Positions 1 to 5,915 of a stretch of 6,745 bases of DNA are shown here, piece by piece. Source of the DNA: an uncultured Halomicronema sp. (GTDB taxonomy: Bacteria > Cyanobacteriota > Cyanobacteriia > Phormidesmidales > Phormidesmidaceae). The stretch spans positions 1-6,745 of the forward strand of contig CALCPB010000383.1 of NCBI GenBank assembly GCA_937897665.1, in the 5' to 3' direction. Position numbers and translations under genes: made by a program. How positions within the stretch are numbered: position 1 is the stretch's first letter; each line of letters opens with the position of its first letter. Under the pieces are notes generated by a model. The model searched no databases. It saw nothing but the letters and a program-made list of their open reading frames with translations, and was not told where the DNA came from.

Positions 1-729
1 GCTTATCGACTGGCCTTGAGTCACAGCGCCTTCTGGCATTCTTTGGGCTTGAGTCTCTATATTGCCTTCACCGCCACGGCGCTCTCGACCCTGCTCAGTT
101 TGGGATTGGCGCTGCTGCTGCAAGGGGCTGGACGCTGGGCCAGCTTTGCCTGTCAGCTGACGCTGCCCATTCCGCACCTAGTCGGCATTGCGGGAATTTT
201 GCTGTTGCTCTCCCCCAGTGGTTTGCTCTCGCGGCTGTTGTTTAATTTAGGCTGGCTCAGCTCTGACCAAGACTTTCCCCTGTTGGTCAACGACGCAGCC
301 AACCTGGGTGTCATGATCCACTTCTTGTGGAAAGAAATTCCGTTTATGACCTTAATTTTGCTAGCGGTGCTGCGGGGCATTCGCCCAGAGTATGGCATGC
401 AAGCCCGAGCGCTGGGGGCCAGCCCCTGGCAATGCTTTTGGCATGTGACGCTACCGCTGCTGCGATCGGGCATCATTTCTGCCAGTTTGATCGTCTTCGG
501 CTTTATCTTTGGCTCCTTTGAAGTGCCCTTTCTGCTGGGTTCCACCTTTCCTAAAACGTTGCCTATTCTGGTGTATCAGGCCTTTACCGATAGCGATTTA
601 ACTCAGCGACCGATCGCCGTGGCCCTGGGGCTGATCCTCTCCTTGATCTCCCTGGGCGTGATTGCGCTCTACCTGTGGCTCGGCTCTGGCAGTCCTTTTC
701 GGCAGGCCATGTTTAGGAGGCAGCCATGA
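1..729 (+). CDS. ABC transporter permease 1, PotB/CysT-like (5' end outside window)
   Basis: Inner-membrane channel subunit of a binding-protein-dependent importer; it would pair with the second permease and the ATPase encoded next. The frame is open to base 1 (Ala-Tyr-Arg-Leu-Ala before a TTG at 16). Only five hydrophobic segments are visible, at about residues 12-40, 52-70, 103-124, 155-180 and 204-228 of the visible part. Proteins of this class usually have six segments and 260-290 residues, so I infer that the first membrane helix and the true start lie upstream, and that the TTG at 16 is internal. The cytoplasmic EAA-type loop that docks on the ATPase is at about residues 134-155 (QARALGASPWQCFWHVTLP). 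Its EAA motif is degenerate, but the invariant Gly and the downstream LP are present. The stop codon overlaps the next start (ATGA at 726-729), indicating translational coupling. Substrate cannot be inferred. Confidence 0.9.
   Translation, partial: AYRLALSHSAFWHSLGLSLYIAFTATALSTLLSLGLALLLQGAGRWASFACQLTLPIPHLVGIAGILLLLSPSGLLSRLLFNLGWLSSDQDFPLLVNDAANLGVMIHFLWKEIPFMTLILLAVLRGIRPEYGMQARALGASPWQCFWHVTLPLLRSGIISASLIVFGFIFGSFEVPFLLGSTFPKTLPILVYQAFTDSDLTQRPIAVALGLILSLISLGVIALYLWLGSGSPFRQAMFRRQP
715..720 (+). promoter_or_regulatory. Strong Shine-Dalgarno site for permease 2
   Basis: AGGAGG lies 5 nt before the ATG at 726 and inside the last codons of permease 1. It fixes the start of permease 2 and allows independent as well as coupled initiation. 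Confidence 0.75.
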
Positions 730-1517
730 CTCGCAAAGTTGTGTTAACGCTGATTATTGGTGTGCTGTTTTTGCCGTTTTTGCCGCTGCTAATTTGGTCG
801 TTTGCCCAGGGCTGGTACTTTCCGCAGCTGCTGCCCGAACAGTGGACAGTGGCTCACTGGCAAGCCATTTTTACCACCAGCACGAAGGTGGGTCAGGGCT
901 TTGTGCAGAGTTTAGCGATCGCCAGTCTGGCGACGATGCTGGCGTTGGTAGTAGGGCTACCGGCCGGCCGCGCCCTAGGGCTAATGGAGTTTCCCGGCAA
1001 AGGGGCGATCAAACTGTTTTTGCTGTTGCCGATCATTGTGTCGCCCCTGGCGACCCTGATGGGGATTCAGTTTGTGCTGATTCGCCTGGGACTAAGCGGC
1101 ACTCTGTTGGGCGTGGTGCTGGTGCATCTGTTACCCACCATCCCCTACATGACGCTGGTGTTAAGCAGCGTTTACGCCAATTTTGATCTCGGCTATGAGG
1201 CCCAAGCTCGCACGCTGGGGGCGTCCCCTATGCAGGTGCTGAGCCAAGTTACCTTACCGCTGATTGCCCCCGGTGTCGTTGGCGGGGCGCTCTTCGCCTT
1301 CCTGATTTCGTGGAATGAATTTCTGCTCACCTTTTTTGTTGGCAGCGGTCGCGTGCTAACGCTGCCGATGGTGTTGTTTACGTCGCTGCAGGGCGGCAAT
1401 ACTGGGCTAACCGCCGCGATCGCCATCACGTCGATTCTGCCGGCATTGGTGTTCCTGCTGTTTTCGAGCCGCGCCCTGAGTGATGACGCGGCGATCGGAG
1501 GGTTGGGCGATGTCTGA
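726..1517 (+). CDS. ABC transporter permease 2, PotC/CysW-like
   Basis: Second inner-membrane permease of the importer, 263 residues, full length for the PotC/CysW class. Six hydrophobic segments are visible at about residues 5-27, 60-80, 97-120, 125-147, 183-205 and 228-247. The EAA loop at residues 157-179 is canonical (YEAQARTLGASPMQVLSQV, then TLPL) and is the expected contact for the ATPase. The ATG at 726 is chosen because it is preceded by AGGAGG at 5-nt spacing and overlaps the permease 1 stop. The 3' end overlaps the ATPase gene by 8 nt (1510-1517). The two permeases share the fold but differ in sequence, so a heterodimeric channel is likely. Family assignment is firm; the substrate is not visible. 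Confidence 0.93.
   Translation: MTRKVVLTLIIGVLFLPFLPLLIWSFAQGWYFPQLLPEQWTVAHWQAIFTTSTKVGQGFVQSLAIASLATMLALVVGLPAGRALGLMEFPGKGAIKLFLLLPIIVSPLATLMGIQFVLIRLGLSGTLLGVVLVHLLPTIPYMTLVLSSVYANFDLGYEAQARTLGASPMQVLSQVTLPLIAPGVVGGALFAFLISWNEFLLTFFVGSGRVLTLPMVLFTSLQGGNTGLTAAIAITSILPALVFLLFSSRALSDDAAIGGLGDV
1497..1502 (+). promoter_or_regulatory. Shine-Dalgarno site that decides the ATPase start
   Basis: GGAGGG sits 7 nt before the ATG at 1510. The in-frame GTG (1480) and ATG (1483) upstream lack a comparable site and would overlap permease 2 much further. The ATG at 1510 is therefore preferred. Confidence 0.7.
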
Positions 1518-2604
1518 GTTGGGTTATCTCTCCCTGCAACAGCTGACGAAGCGGTTTCGCGGTATCCCCGCAGTCAACGATGTGTGGCTAGAGATTGCGG
1601 CCGGTGAACGGCTGTCGTTGCTCGGCCCCTCAGGCTGCGGCAAATCAACGACCCTGCAGCTGATTGCCGGAATTTTACGCCCCGATCAGGGACAGATTAC
1701 CTTACAGGGACGGGGGCTGAATCGCGTCCCCCCGGAGCGGCGAGAGATTGCCCTCGTGCTGCAAAAAGGGCTGCTGTTTCCCCATTTGAGCGTCGGCGAA
1801 AATGTCGCCTTTGGCCTCAAGATGCGGGGTGAGAGTCGGGCGGAACGCGAAGCCCGGACGCTGGCTCTGCTGGATCAGGTACAGCTCACCGGATTTGAGG
1901 ATCGCCAACCGGCGGAACTATCTGGGGGGCAGGCGCAGCGGGTCGCGCTAGCGCGATCGCTCGTCATTTGCCCCAAAGTTTTACTGCTGGACGAGCCCCT
2001 CTCCGCCTTGGATGCCAACCTGCGAGGCGACATGCAAACGCTCATTCTGCGACTGCAGGAAGAAACTGGCGTCACCATGGTGATCGTCACCCATGACCAA
2101 AGCGAAGCGGTCGTCATGTCGCACCGCATTGCTCTGATGTTCGACGGCTGCCTACGCCAGGTCGAAACGCCGGAAGGGCTCTATCAGCGCCCCAGTGATG
2201 CCAGCGTGGCTCGCTTCTTTGGCGGCGTCAATTTTTTCACGGCAGCGGCAGACCATCATCGGCTCACCCTGGCCGGTGGCGACGTACTCACCACCGATTT
2301 TCCCCAGCAGGGCGCTGTGCAGGTCACTATTCGTCCCGAATGCATTCATTTACTGGCCGACCAAATTTGTGGCACTAACTTGTTACCCGTCACCGTCTGC
2401 CAAAACCGATTCACCGGCACTCAACGTCACCTCAGTCTGCAAACACCAGCGGGGTTAGAGCTGCAGGCTTGGGTGCCCCCCAGTCAAAACTGGGCGATCG
2501 GTCAAACCGCCTTTGCCCATCTCCCCCCCGACGCCCTCTGGAGTTTCCCGACACCGACGGTACCAGCCCCGCCTCACTCCGAGCCCAAAGCGCTGTCTCC
2601 TTAA
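1510..2604 (+). CDS. ABC importer ATPase, PotA/CysA-type with TOBE-like C-terminus
   Basis: Cytoplasmic ATP-hydrolysing subunit of the importer, 364 residues from the ATG at 1510. All nucleotide-binding motifs are intact: A-loop aromatic F16, Walker A GPSGCGKST (39-47), Q-loop Gln85, signature LSGGQAQRVALARS (137-150), Walker B VLLLDEP (157-163) with catalytic Glu162, D-loop SALD, and H-loop His195 (VTHDQSEA). From about residue 235 there is a C-terminal extension with a VTIRPE segment and a following beta-rich stretch, typical of the TOBE/MOP-like regulatory domain of PotA, CysA and FbpC. The last 20 or so residues are Pro-rich and probably disordered. E. coli YnjD is much shorter (about 217 residues, no such domain), so this ATPase is not YnjD-like although the binding protein is YnjB-like. 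Substrate unknown. Confidence 0.95.
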   Translation: MSELGYLSLQQLTKRFRGIPAVNDVWLEIAAGERLSLLGPSGCGKSTTLQLIAGILRPDQGQITLQGRGLNRVPPERREIALVLQKGLLFPHLSVGENVAFGLKMRGESRAEREARTLALLDQVQLTGFEDRQPAELSGGQAQRVALARSLVICPKVLLLDEPLSALDANLRGDMQTLILRLQEETGVTMVIVTHDQSEAVVMSHRIALMFDGCLRQVETPEGLYQRPSDASVARFFGGVNFFTAAADHHRLTLAGGDVLTTDFPQQGAVQVTIRPECIHLLADQICGTNLLPVTVCQNRFTGTQRHLSLQTPAGLELQAWVPPSQNWAIGQTAFAHLPPDALWSFPTPTVPAPPHSEPKALSP

Positions 2605-2708
2605 CCCTGAAATCTTAAGCAAATCAGGGCTTTGACCCAATTAAGACTGGCAAGCTGTTTACTTCCACCCTCTACCCACAACTCTGCCTCCCTAATCACT
2701 CTTCATCC
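2605..2708 (+). other. Intergenic region between ATPase and binding protein, with weak hairpin
   Basis: This 104-nt gap begins directly after the ATPase stop. It contains CCCTGA (2605-2610) and TCAGGG (2624-2629), a perfect 6-bp stem with a 13-nt loop followed by only three T residues. That could be a weak attenuator or an mRNA-stabilising hairpin. A TTGACC (2632-2637) could serve as a -35, but no convincing -10 follows at 16-18 nt. There is no clear Shine-Dalgarno site before the ATG at 2709. The gap suggests the binding protein is expressed separately from, or unequally with, the membrane subunits. Confidence 0.4.
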
Positions 2709-3959
2709 ATGCACTACCTGCCTCGCCGCCGTTTCCTCTATCTCTCTGCCAGCGCTACCCTGGCCACGCTGGTTAGCAATTGCGATCGCGGTCAACAGGC
2801 TGCTCTGCCAACCTTTGACCCGACTGTGACCACCTGGGATGAGGTGCTGGCACTCGCCCGCGGCACCACCGTCAACTGGGCCATGTGGGGCGGTAGCGAT
2901 CAGGTCAACAGCTATGCCGATGGCTGGGTGGCCGAACAGTTGCAGACTCAGTACGAGGTCACCCTCAACCGCGTGCCGCTGAATGACACCGCCGAAGCAG
3001 TGAATAAAGTTGTGGGCGAAGTGCAAGCGGGTGTGACCATCGGGGGCAGCATCGACCTGATTTGGATCAACGGCGAAAACTTTCGTACCTTGAAACAAGG
3101 CGACCTGCTGTTTGGCCCCTTTGCCGACAAACTGCCCGCCATGCAGTACTACGATGCTGACGATCCGGCTGTCACCAATGACTTTGGCTTGCCGATTGAG
3201 GGCTATTCTGCGCCGTATACCGGGGCGTTTTACCTGATGGCGAGAGATAGCGCGCGGGTGCCAACGCCTCCCACTAACTTTGAGGAACTGCTGGCTTGGG
3301 CACAGGCCAATCCCGGTCGGTTTACCTATGTCGCTCCGCCACAATTTGACGGCAGCCGCTTTTTGCTGACGGTCTTATACGGGGTGACCGGTGGCTACGA
3401 GCAATATGCCGGGGCTGAGTTTGACGAGGCATTATGGAATCAGAATTCGCCCCAAGTCTGGGCGTATCTACAGGAGTTAGAACCCTATCTCTGGCGCGAA
3501 GGCTCCACCTATCCGCCCACACAGAGCCGCCTACAAGAACTGTTTTCCAATGGCGAAATTTGGATGATGCCCGCCTTTACCGCCCGCATCGCGGAAGGTA
3601 TTGCCACTGGCCAGTTTCCCGACACGACCCAAGCGTTTGCCCTGCCCGGTGCCGCGCTGAACGATCCCTCCTTTACGGCCATTCCCGTCAACGCCAGCAA
3701 TCCAGCGGGGGCGATGGTGCTCGCCAACATTTTGTCGAGTCCGGCAGGGCAATTGCAAAAGTTCAATCCTACAGTTTGGGGCGATCCGCCCCTGTTGACG
3801 CGATCGCTGCTCTCCCCCGAGCTACAGGCAGAATTTGATCAGGTCGAAGCGGCCTATGGCATGCCCCTGCAAACGCTCTCGCAAGACACGGTGCCGGTGG
3901 TGAATGCCGAATACACGACTCGCCTAGAGTCCGAGTGGGAGGCGCAAATTGCCATTTAG
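2709..3959 (+). CDS. YnjB-like ABC substrate-binding protein with Tat-type signal
   Basis: Extracytoplasmic solute receptor of the importer, 416 residues. The N-terminus has a twin-arginine motif (PRRRFLYLS, residues 5-13), a hydrophobic stretch and then LVSNC with Cys25. That fits a Tat-exported lipoprotein, although Asn at -1 is unusual for a lipobox. The mature part begins with a Pro/Asp-rich linker. Around residues 54-62 there is a TVNWAMWGG segment, and at 113-129 GSIDLIWINGENFRTLK. From memory these match the E. coli YnjB family (COG4134), where a near-identical DLLWVNGENFRTLK block occurs. A SNPAGAMVLANIL helix near the C-terminus is common to extracellular solute-binding proteins of this fold. 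The start has no Shine-Dalgarno site but places the Tat signal correctly. The YnjB substrate is not firmly established; thiamine, polyamine or ferric iron are only superfamily guesses. Confidence 0.9.
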   Translation: MHYLPRRRFLYLSASATLATLVSNCDRGQQAALPTFDPTVTTWDEVLALARGTTVNWAMWGGSDQVNSYADGWVAEQLQTQYEVTLNRVPLNDTAEAVNKVVGEVQAGVTIGGSIDLIWINGENFRTLKQGDLLFGPFADKLPAMQYYDADDPAVTNDFGLPIEGYSAPYTGAFYLMARDSARVPTPPTNFEELLAWAQANPGRFTYVAPPQFDGSRFLLTVLYGVTGGYEQYAGAEFDEALWNQNSPQVWAYLQELEPYLWREGSTYPPTQSRLQELFSNGEIWMMPAFTARIAEGIATGQFPDTTQAFALPGAALNDPSFTAIPVNASNPAGAMVLANILSSPAGQLQKFNPTVWGDPPLLTRSLLSPELQAEFDQVEAAYGMPLQTLSQDTVPVVNAEYTTRLESEWEAQIAI

Positions 3960-3968
3960 ACAGTTAGC

Positions 3969-3998
3969 CTGGGGTACCCAGAGCTGATTCCCAGTTTT
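3969..3998 (+). terminator. Possible weak terminator after the binding-protein gene
   Basis: Ten nt after the stop, CTGGG (3969-3973) can pair with either of two CCCAG copies. One is at 3977-3981 (3-nt loop). The other is at 3990-3994 and adds a G-U pair and is followed by TTTT (3995-3998). The second fold has the layout of an intrinsic terminator, but its stem is short. It sits where transcription of the importer should end, before the promoter-like elements of the next gene. Confidence 0.35.
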
Positions 3999-4014
3999 CA
4001 GTGCTTTGGATTTT

Positions 4015-4035
4015 TAATTGCCGAGATCTCAATTA
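4015..4035. promoter_or_regulatory. Inverted repeat TAATTG-N9-CAATTA (candidate operator)
   Basis: Perfect 6-bp arms at 4015-4020 and 4030-4035 flank nine bases that include part of an 8-bp palindrome, GAGATCTC (4023-4030). It is AT-rich and lies about 50-70 nt before the radical SAM start, at the likely -35 position, as a dimeric regulator site would. No regulator is identifiable. It is not followed by a T-tract, so a terminator is less likely. Confidence 0.35.
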
Positions 4036-4048
4036 CCCCGTCTAAAAT
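4018..4048 (+). promoter_or_regulatory. Candidate sigma70-type promoter for the radical SAM gene
   Basis: TAAAAT (4043-4048) matches five of six bases of the -10 consensus. TTGCCG (4018-4023), inside the inverted repeat, is a four-of-six -35 match at a long 19-nt spacing. The -10 is the better element. Transcription would start near 4055, giving a leader of about 28 nt with a weak AAGG (4069-4072) ribosome site 10 nt before the ATG. Confidence 0.35.
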
Positions 4049-4082
4049 TTCAGGTCCACTTTACAAGCAAGGCAGTTTAACT

Positions 4083-4922
4083 ATGGTTTTTAAAGAACGG
4101 GCATCGCGGGCTAGAGGCGTCGTTGAAGACAATCGCCTGCTGGAACTACACCTGTATCCGGGCAACCAATGCAATCGAGACTGTGATTTTTGCACGGTCT
4201 TCGGGACGCCGAAGGGCTGGTACACCGAGTACACCTCCGAGCATTTAGACGCTACCCTCAACAGCGTCATGCTGCACGCAGCGGGCACGATCAAGTTTTA
4301 CGGTGGGGAGCCGACGTTGAACCATGACAATGTCATGTGGGCGATCGCCTATCTACGCGAGCATGGCTTTCAAGGGGCGATCGTGATCTATTCTAATGGC
4401 ATTCAGGCCGATCGCCTGCTGGCGATTTTGGCTTCTGACCCGCTGGGCAAAACCACGGCCTCGCTGAATTATTCCATCGCCACGGGGGACGGAGCGCCCC
4501 AAATGCCGCTGTCGTCTTTGCGAAAGTTGGAGGCCCAGGAGCAAGCGCAGCCGGGGACGATCGCGATCGGACATCCTGACATTGTGGACTCGGGTCGCGG
4601 CGTTGATCCGTTCACCGGCGAGGAAACTCGACCGAAAGACACCCATCGCTGTCCCCACTGTTATCCCGTGCTCAAGACGGATGGCACCTTCCATGCCTGC
4701 CCCTTTGCAGTGGAAAATGCCGATCCTCACTTTCAACTGGGTACGGTGCAAGATTCTCCCAAAACCGTCACGCAGAACTTTCAGACGTTTCTCAACTGGA
4801 TTGATACGGTGCACGAACCGTATGCGATTGAGCACGATTTGCCCGCTTGCACCGTCTGTTGGAAGCATCTGGAAGACTTAGCGCCACCGACCTATGCCAA
4901 GTCTGAGCAAGTGCAAGCTTGA
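4083..4922 (+). CDS. Radical SAM protein with SPASM/twitch-like C-terminal cysteines, function unknown
   Basis: Predicted cytoplasmic iron-sulfur enzyme of 279 residues. The SAM-cluster motif is CNRDCDFC (Cys30, Cys34, Cys37). The SAM-binding GGEP is at 74-77 in FYGGEPTLN, and a YSNGIQ segment at 103-108 fits a later barrel strand. The C-terminal third holds CPHC (190, 193), Cys206 in an HACPF segment followed by LGTV, and CTVC (256-259). This resembles the auxiliary-cluster region of SPASM or twitch enzymes, which often modify peptides or proteins. At 279 residues it is short for a SPASM enzyme, and five auxiliary cysteines suggest one extra cluster. The TAAAAT promoter and 123-nt spacing suggest a transcript separate from the importer; the next gene is convergent. 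No precursor-peptide gene is visible nearby, so a RiPP role has no support here. I do not recognise the subfamily. Confidence 0.88.
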   Translation: MVFKERASRARGVVEDNRLLELHLYPGNQCNRDCDFCTVFGTPKGWYTEYTSEHLDATLNSVMLHAAGTIKFYGGEPTLNHDNVMWAIAYLREHGFQGAIVIYSNGIQADRLLAILASDPLGKTTASLNYSIATGDGAPQMPLSSLRKLEAQEQAQPGTIAIGHPDIVDSGRGVDPFTGEETRPKDTHRCPHCYPVLKTDGTFHACPFAVENADPHFQLGTVQDSPKTVTQNFQTFLNWIDTVHEPYAIEHDLPACTVCWKHLEDLAPPTYAKSEQVQA

Positions 4923-4996
4923 AGCAATTTTTCAGGGCTGAGAGGGTGGAGGAGCTAGGGAGCAGCACTGGTGAACAGCACTGAATCCAGCTGTCT
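4923..4996. other. Convergent intergenic region
   Basis: These 74 nt separate the radical SAM stop from the pspA stop. They contain an ATTTTT run (4927-4932) just after the radical SAM stop and a direct repeat CAGCACTG at 4963-4970 and 4976-4983. I see no convincing terminator stem for either strand. Confidence 0.5.
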
Positions 4997-5677
4997 TCAG
5001 GCACCAGGCAAGTTGGCTCTCATCACGGATAGTTCATCTTCGATCGCGGCTTCTGCTTCCTGCTCCAGTGCCGCAAAGCGGCCTTCTAACGATCCGGCGG
5101 TCAGGGACTGATTCACTTCGGCCATGGCGTCGGCTTGGGCCTCCAGAGCCCGCGCGCGGTCTTCCATCCGACCGAGCGTGCCGAGCGATCGTTCGTGGCC
5201 GACTTGGGCGATCGTGTCTTGAATTCGTTGGGACGCCGCTGCAGAACGCGCCCGCGCAATGTACATATCGCGGCGAGTGCGCACGTCAGCGATCTTGACC
5301 TCTAGGTCTCGCATGTTGGCTTTGAGCTTAGTGATAATGCCCTTCTGTTCGCCAATATGACTTTCTAGCTGCGCCTGCATGCGCAAATAGGCATGACGCT
5401 GAGCCAGCGCTTCGCGGGCCTGCGCTTCGTTGCCCTTGCGCAGCGCCAACTGCGCCCGGTTGTACCATTCTTGCGTCAGCGTTGTCGTGTGATGGCACTG
5501 GCGTGCGGTACGTTTTTGGGTGGCGATCGCCTGCGCCACCGATTGTCGCAGCTGAATCAAATCACCCTGCATGTCTGCCACCGCTTGATCCAGCAGCTTT
5601 TCAGGATCTTCGGCGGCTTGCACCCAATCACCCACCTGAGAGCGAATTACCCGCGCCAAGCGTCCCCACACGTTCAT
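4997..5677 (-). CDS. pspA: PspA/IM30 family phage-shock protein A homologue
   Basis: Membrane-associated, ESCRT-III-like scaffold protein that in this family oligomerises on and protects damaged membranes. From the ATG at 5677 it has 226 residues, like bacterial PspA (about 222). It lacks the C-terminal extension of the thylakoid paralogue Vipp1, ending at IEDELSVMRANLPGA. Residues 1-20 form an amphipathic membrane-binding helix. The hallmark AEDPEKLLDQAVADM follows at 22-36, and residues 27-190 are almost entirely charged coiled coil. FAALEQEAEAAIEDEL at 201-216 is the conserved final helix. A TTG at 5719 would add 14 residues (MLTETGSFKDGSKV), but that tail would displace the conserved N-terminal helix, so the ATG is preferred. 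An AAGGA 13 nt upstream is a poor ribosome site. Cyanobacteria often carry both PspA and Vipp1; only PspA is seen here. Confidence 0.92.
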   Translation of the reverse strand: MNVWGRLARVIRSQVGDWVQAAEDPEKLLDQAVADMQGDLIQLRQSVAQAIATQKRTARQCHHTTTLTQEWYNRAQLALRKGNEAQAREALAQRHAYLRMQAQLESHIGEQKGIITKLKANMRDLEVKIADVRTRRDMYIARARSAAASQRIQDTIAQVGHERSLGTLGRMEDRARALEAQADAMAEVNQSLTAGSLEGRFAALEQEAEAAIEDELSVMRANLPGA

Positions 5678-5717
5678 GACTTTGCTGCCGTCCTTGAATG
5701 AGCCAGTCTCTGTTAGC

Positions 5718-5726
5718 AAGATAACA
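5718..5726 (-). promoter_or_regulatory. pspA: Candidate extended -10 promoter of pspA
   Basis: Read on the minus strand, TGT-TATCTT fits the extended -10 pattern TGnTATAAT (four of six in the hexamer), with no good -35 at 17 nt. Transcription would begin near 5711, leaving a leader of about 34 nt before the ATG at 5677. It overlaps the alternative TTG codon at 5719, which would then be untranslatable from this transcript. Confidence 0.25.
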
Positions 5727-5781
5727 GGACGAACCGCCCAATGAAGCAGACCCGCTCAGAAGACCGGAATTGCATAGCCCT

Positions 5782-5794
5782 GTTGAGACTCAAC
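5782..5794. promoter_or_regulatory. 13-bp palindrome GTTGAG-A-CTCAAC (candidate operator)
   Basis: Perfect 6-bp arms lie around a single central base, about 105 nt upstream of the preferred pspA start. The one-base centre prevents an RNA hairpin of the full arms, so a dimeric DNA-binding protein site is the more natural reading. No regulator is identifiable. Confidence 0.3.
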
Positions 5795-5804
5795 CGGTAA
5801 TTTT

Positions 5805-5835
5805 CTTGGGGGTTCGGTGTTGGCAAATCCCCAAG
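5805..5835. repeat. Inverted repeat CTTGGGG-N17-CCCCAAG
   Basis: A perfect 7-bp stem (5805-5811 with 5829-5835) encloses a 17-nt loop. On the minus strand it is followed by AAAA, and on the plus strand by no T-tract, so it is not a normal intrinsic terminator. It could be a leader-RNA structure upstream of pspA or incidental. Confidence 0.4.
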
Positions 5836-5882
5836 AGCCAGGACGCTGTTGTTCAGCAACTCCCTTAACAGAGCATTGACTG

Positions 5883-5915
5883 TGACCGACATTCCCTGAA
5901 CGAAAATGCCGGTCA
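5883..5915 (-). terminator. Strong hairpin 12 nt after the aminotransferase stop
   Basis: On the minus strand TGACCGGCATT (5915-5905) pairs with AATGTCGGTCA (5893-5883) over 11 bp, the only non-Watson-Crick pair being G-U. On the plus strand that pair would be an A-C mismatch, so the structure favours minus-strand RNA. The loop is 11 nt. There is no U-tract afterwards, so it is either a U-less terminator or a 3'-end stabilising hairpin for the aminotransferase mRNA. Confidence 0.55.

Noticed and set aside
16..18. TTG at 16 as the true start of permease 1
   Set aside because: The frame is open to base 1 with plausible coding, no ribosome site precedes the TTG, and the first expected membrane helix would be missing.
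662..1186. 174-codon plus-strand frame inside permease 2
   Set aside because: It lies in another frame over a clear ABC permease and its product is compositionally odd (rich in Arg, Cys, Ser, Gly) with no recognisable domain.
2703..3344. 213-codon minus-strand frame opposite the binding-protein gene
   Set aside because: It is antisense to a well-supported coding sequence and is the kind of long shadow frame expected in GC-rich DNA; it has no family features.
4353..4868. 171-codon minus-strand frame opposite the radical SAM gene
   Set aside because: It is antisense to a gene with clear catalytic motifs and its translation has no recognisable motif.
4083..4922. Radical SAM gene as part of a RiPP cluster
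   Set aside because: No short precursor-like ORF, protease or leader-binding domain is visible nearby, and the neighbours are a transporter and a membrane-stress gene.
4963..4983. CAGCACTG direct repeat as a possible attachment site or mini-array
   Set aside because: There are only two 8-bp copies 13 nt apart and no mobile-element genes nearby; chance is enough.
5678..5719. TTG start giving PspA a 14-residue N-terminal extension
   Set aside because: The conserved amphipathic first helix of PspA starts at the ATG at 5677, and the TTG lacks a ribosome site and overlaps a possible -10 element.
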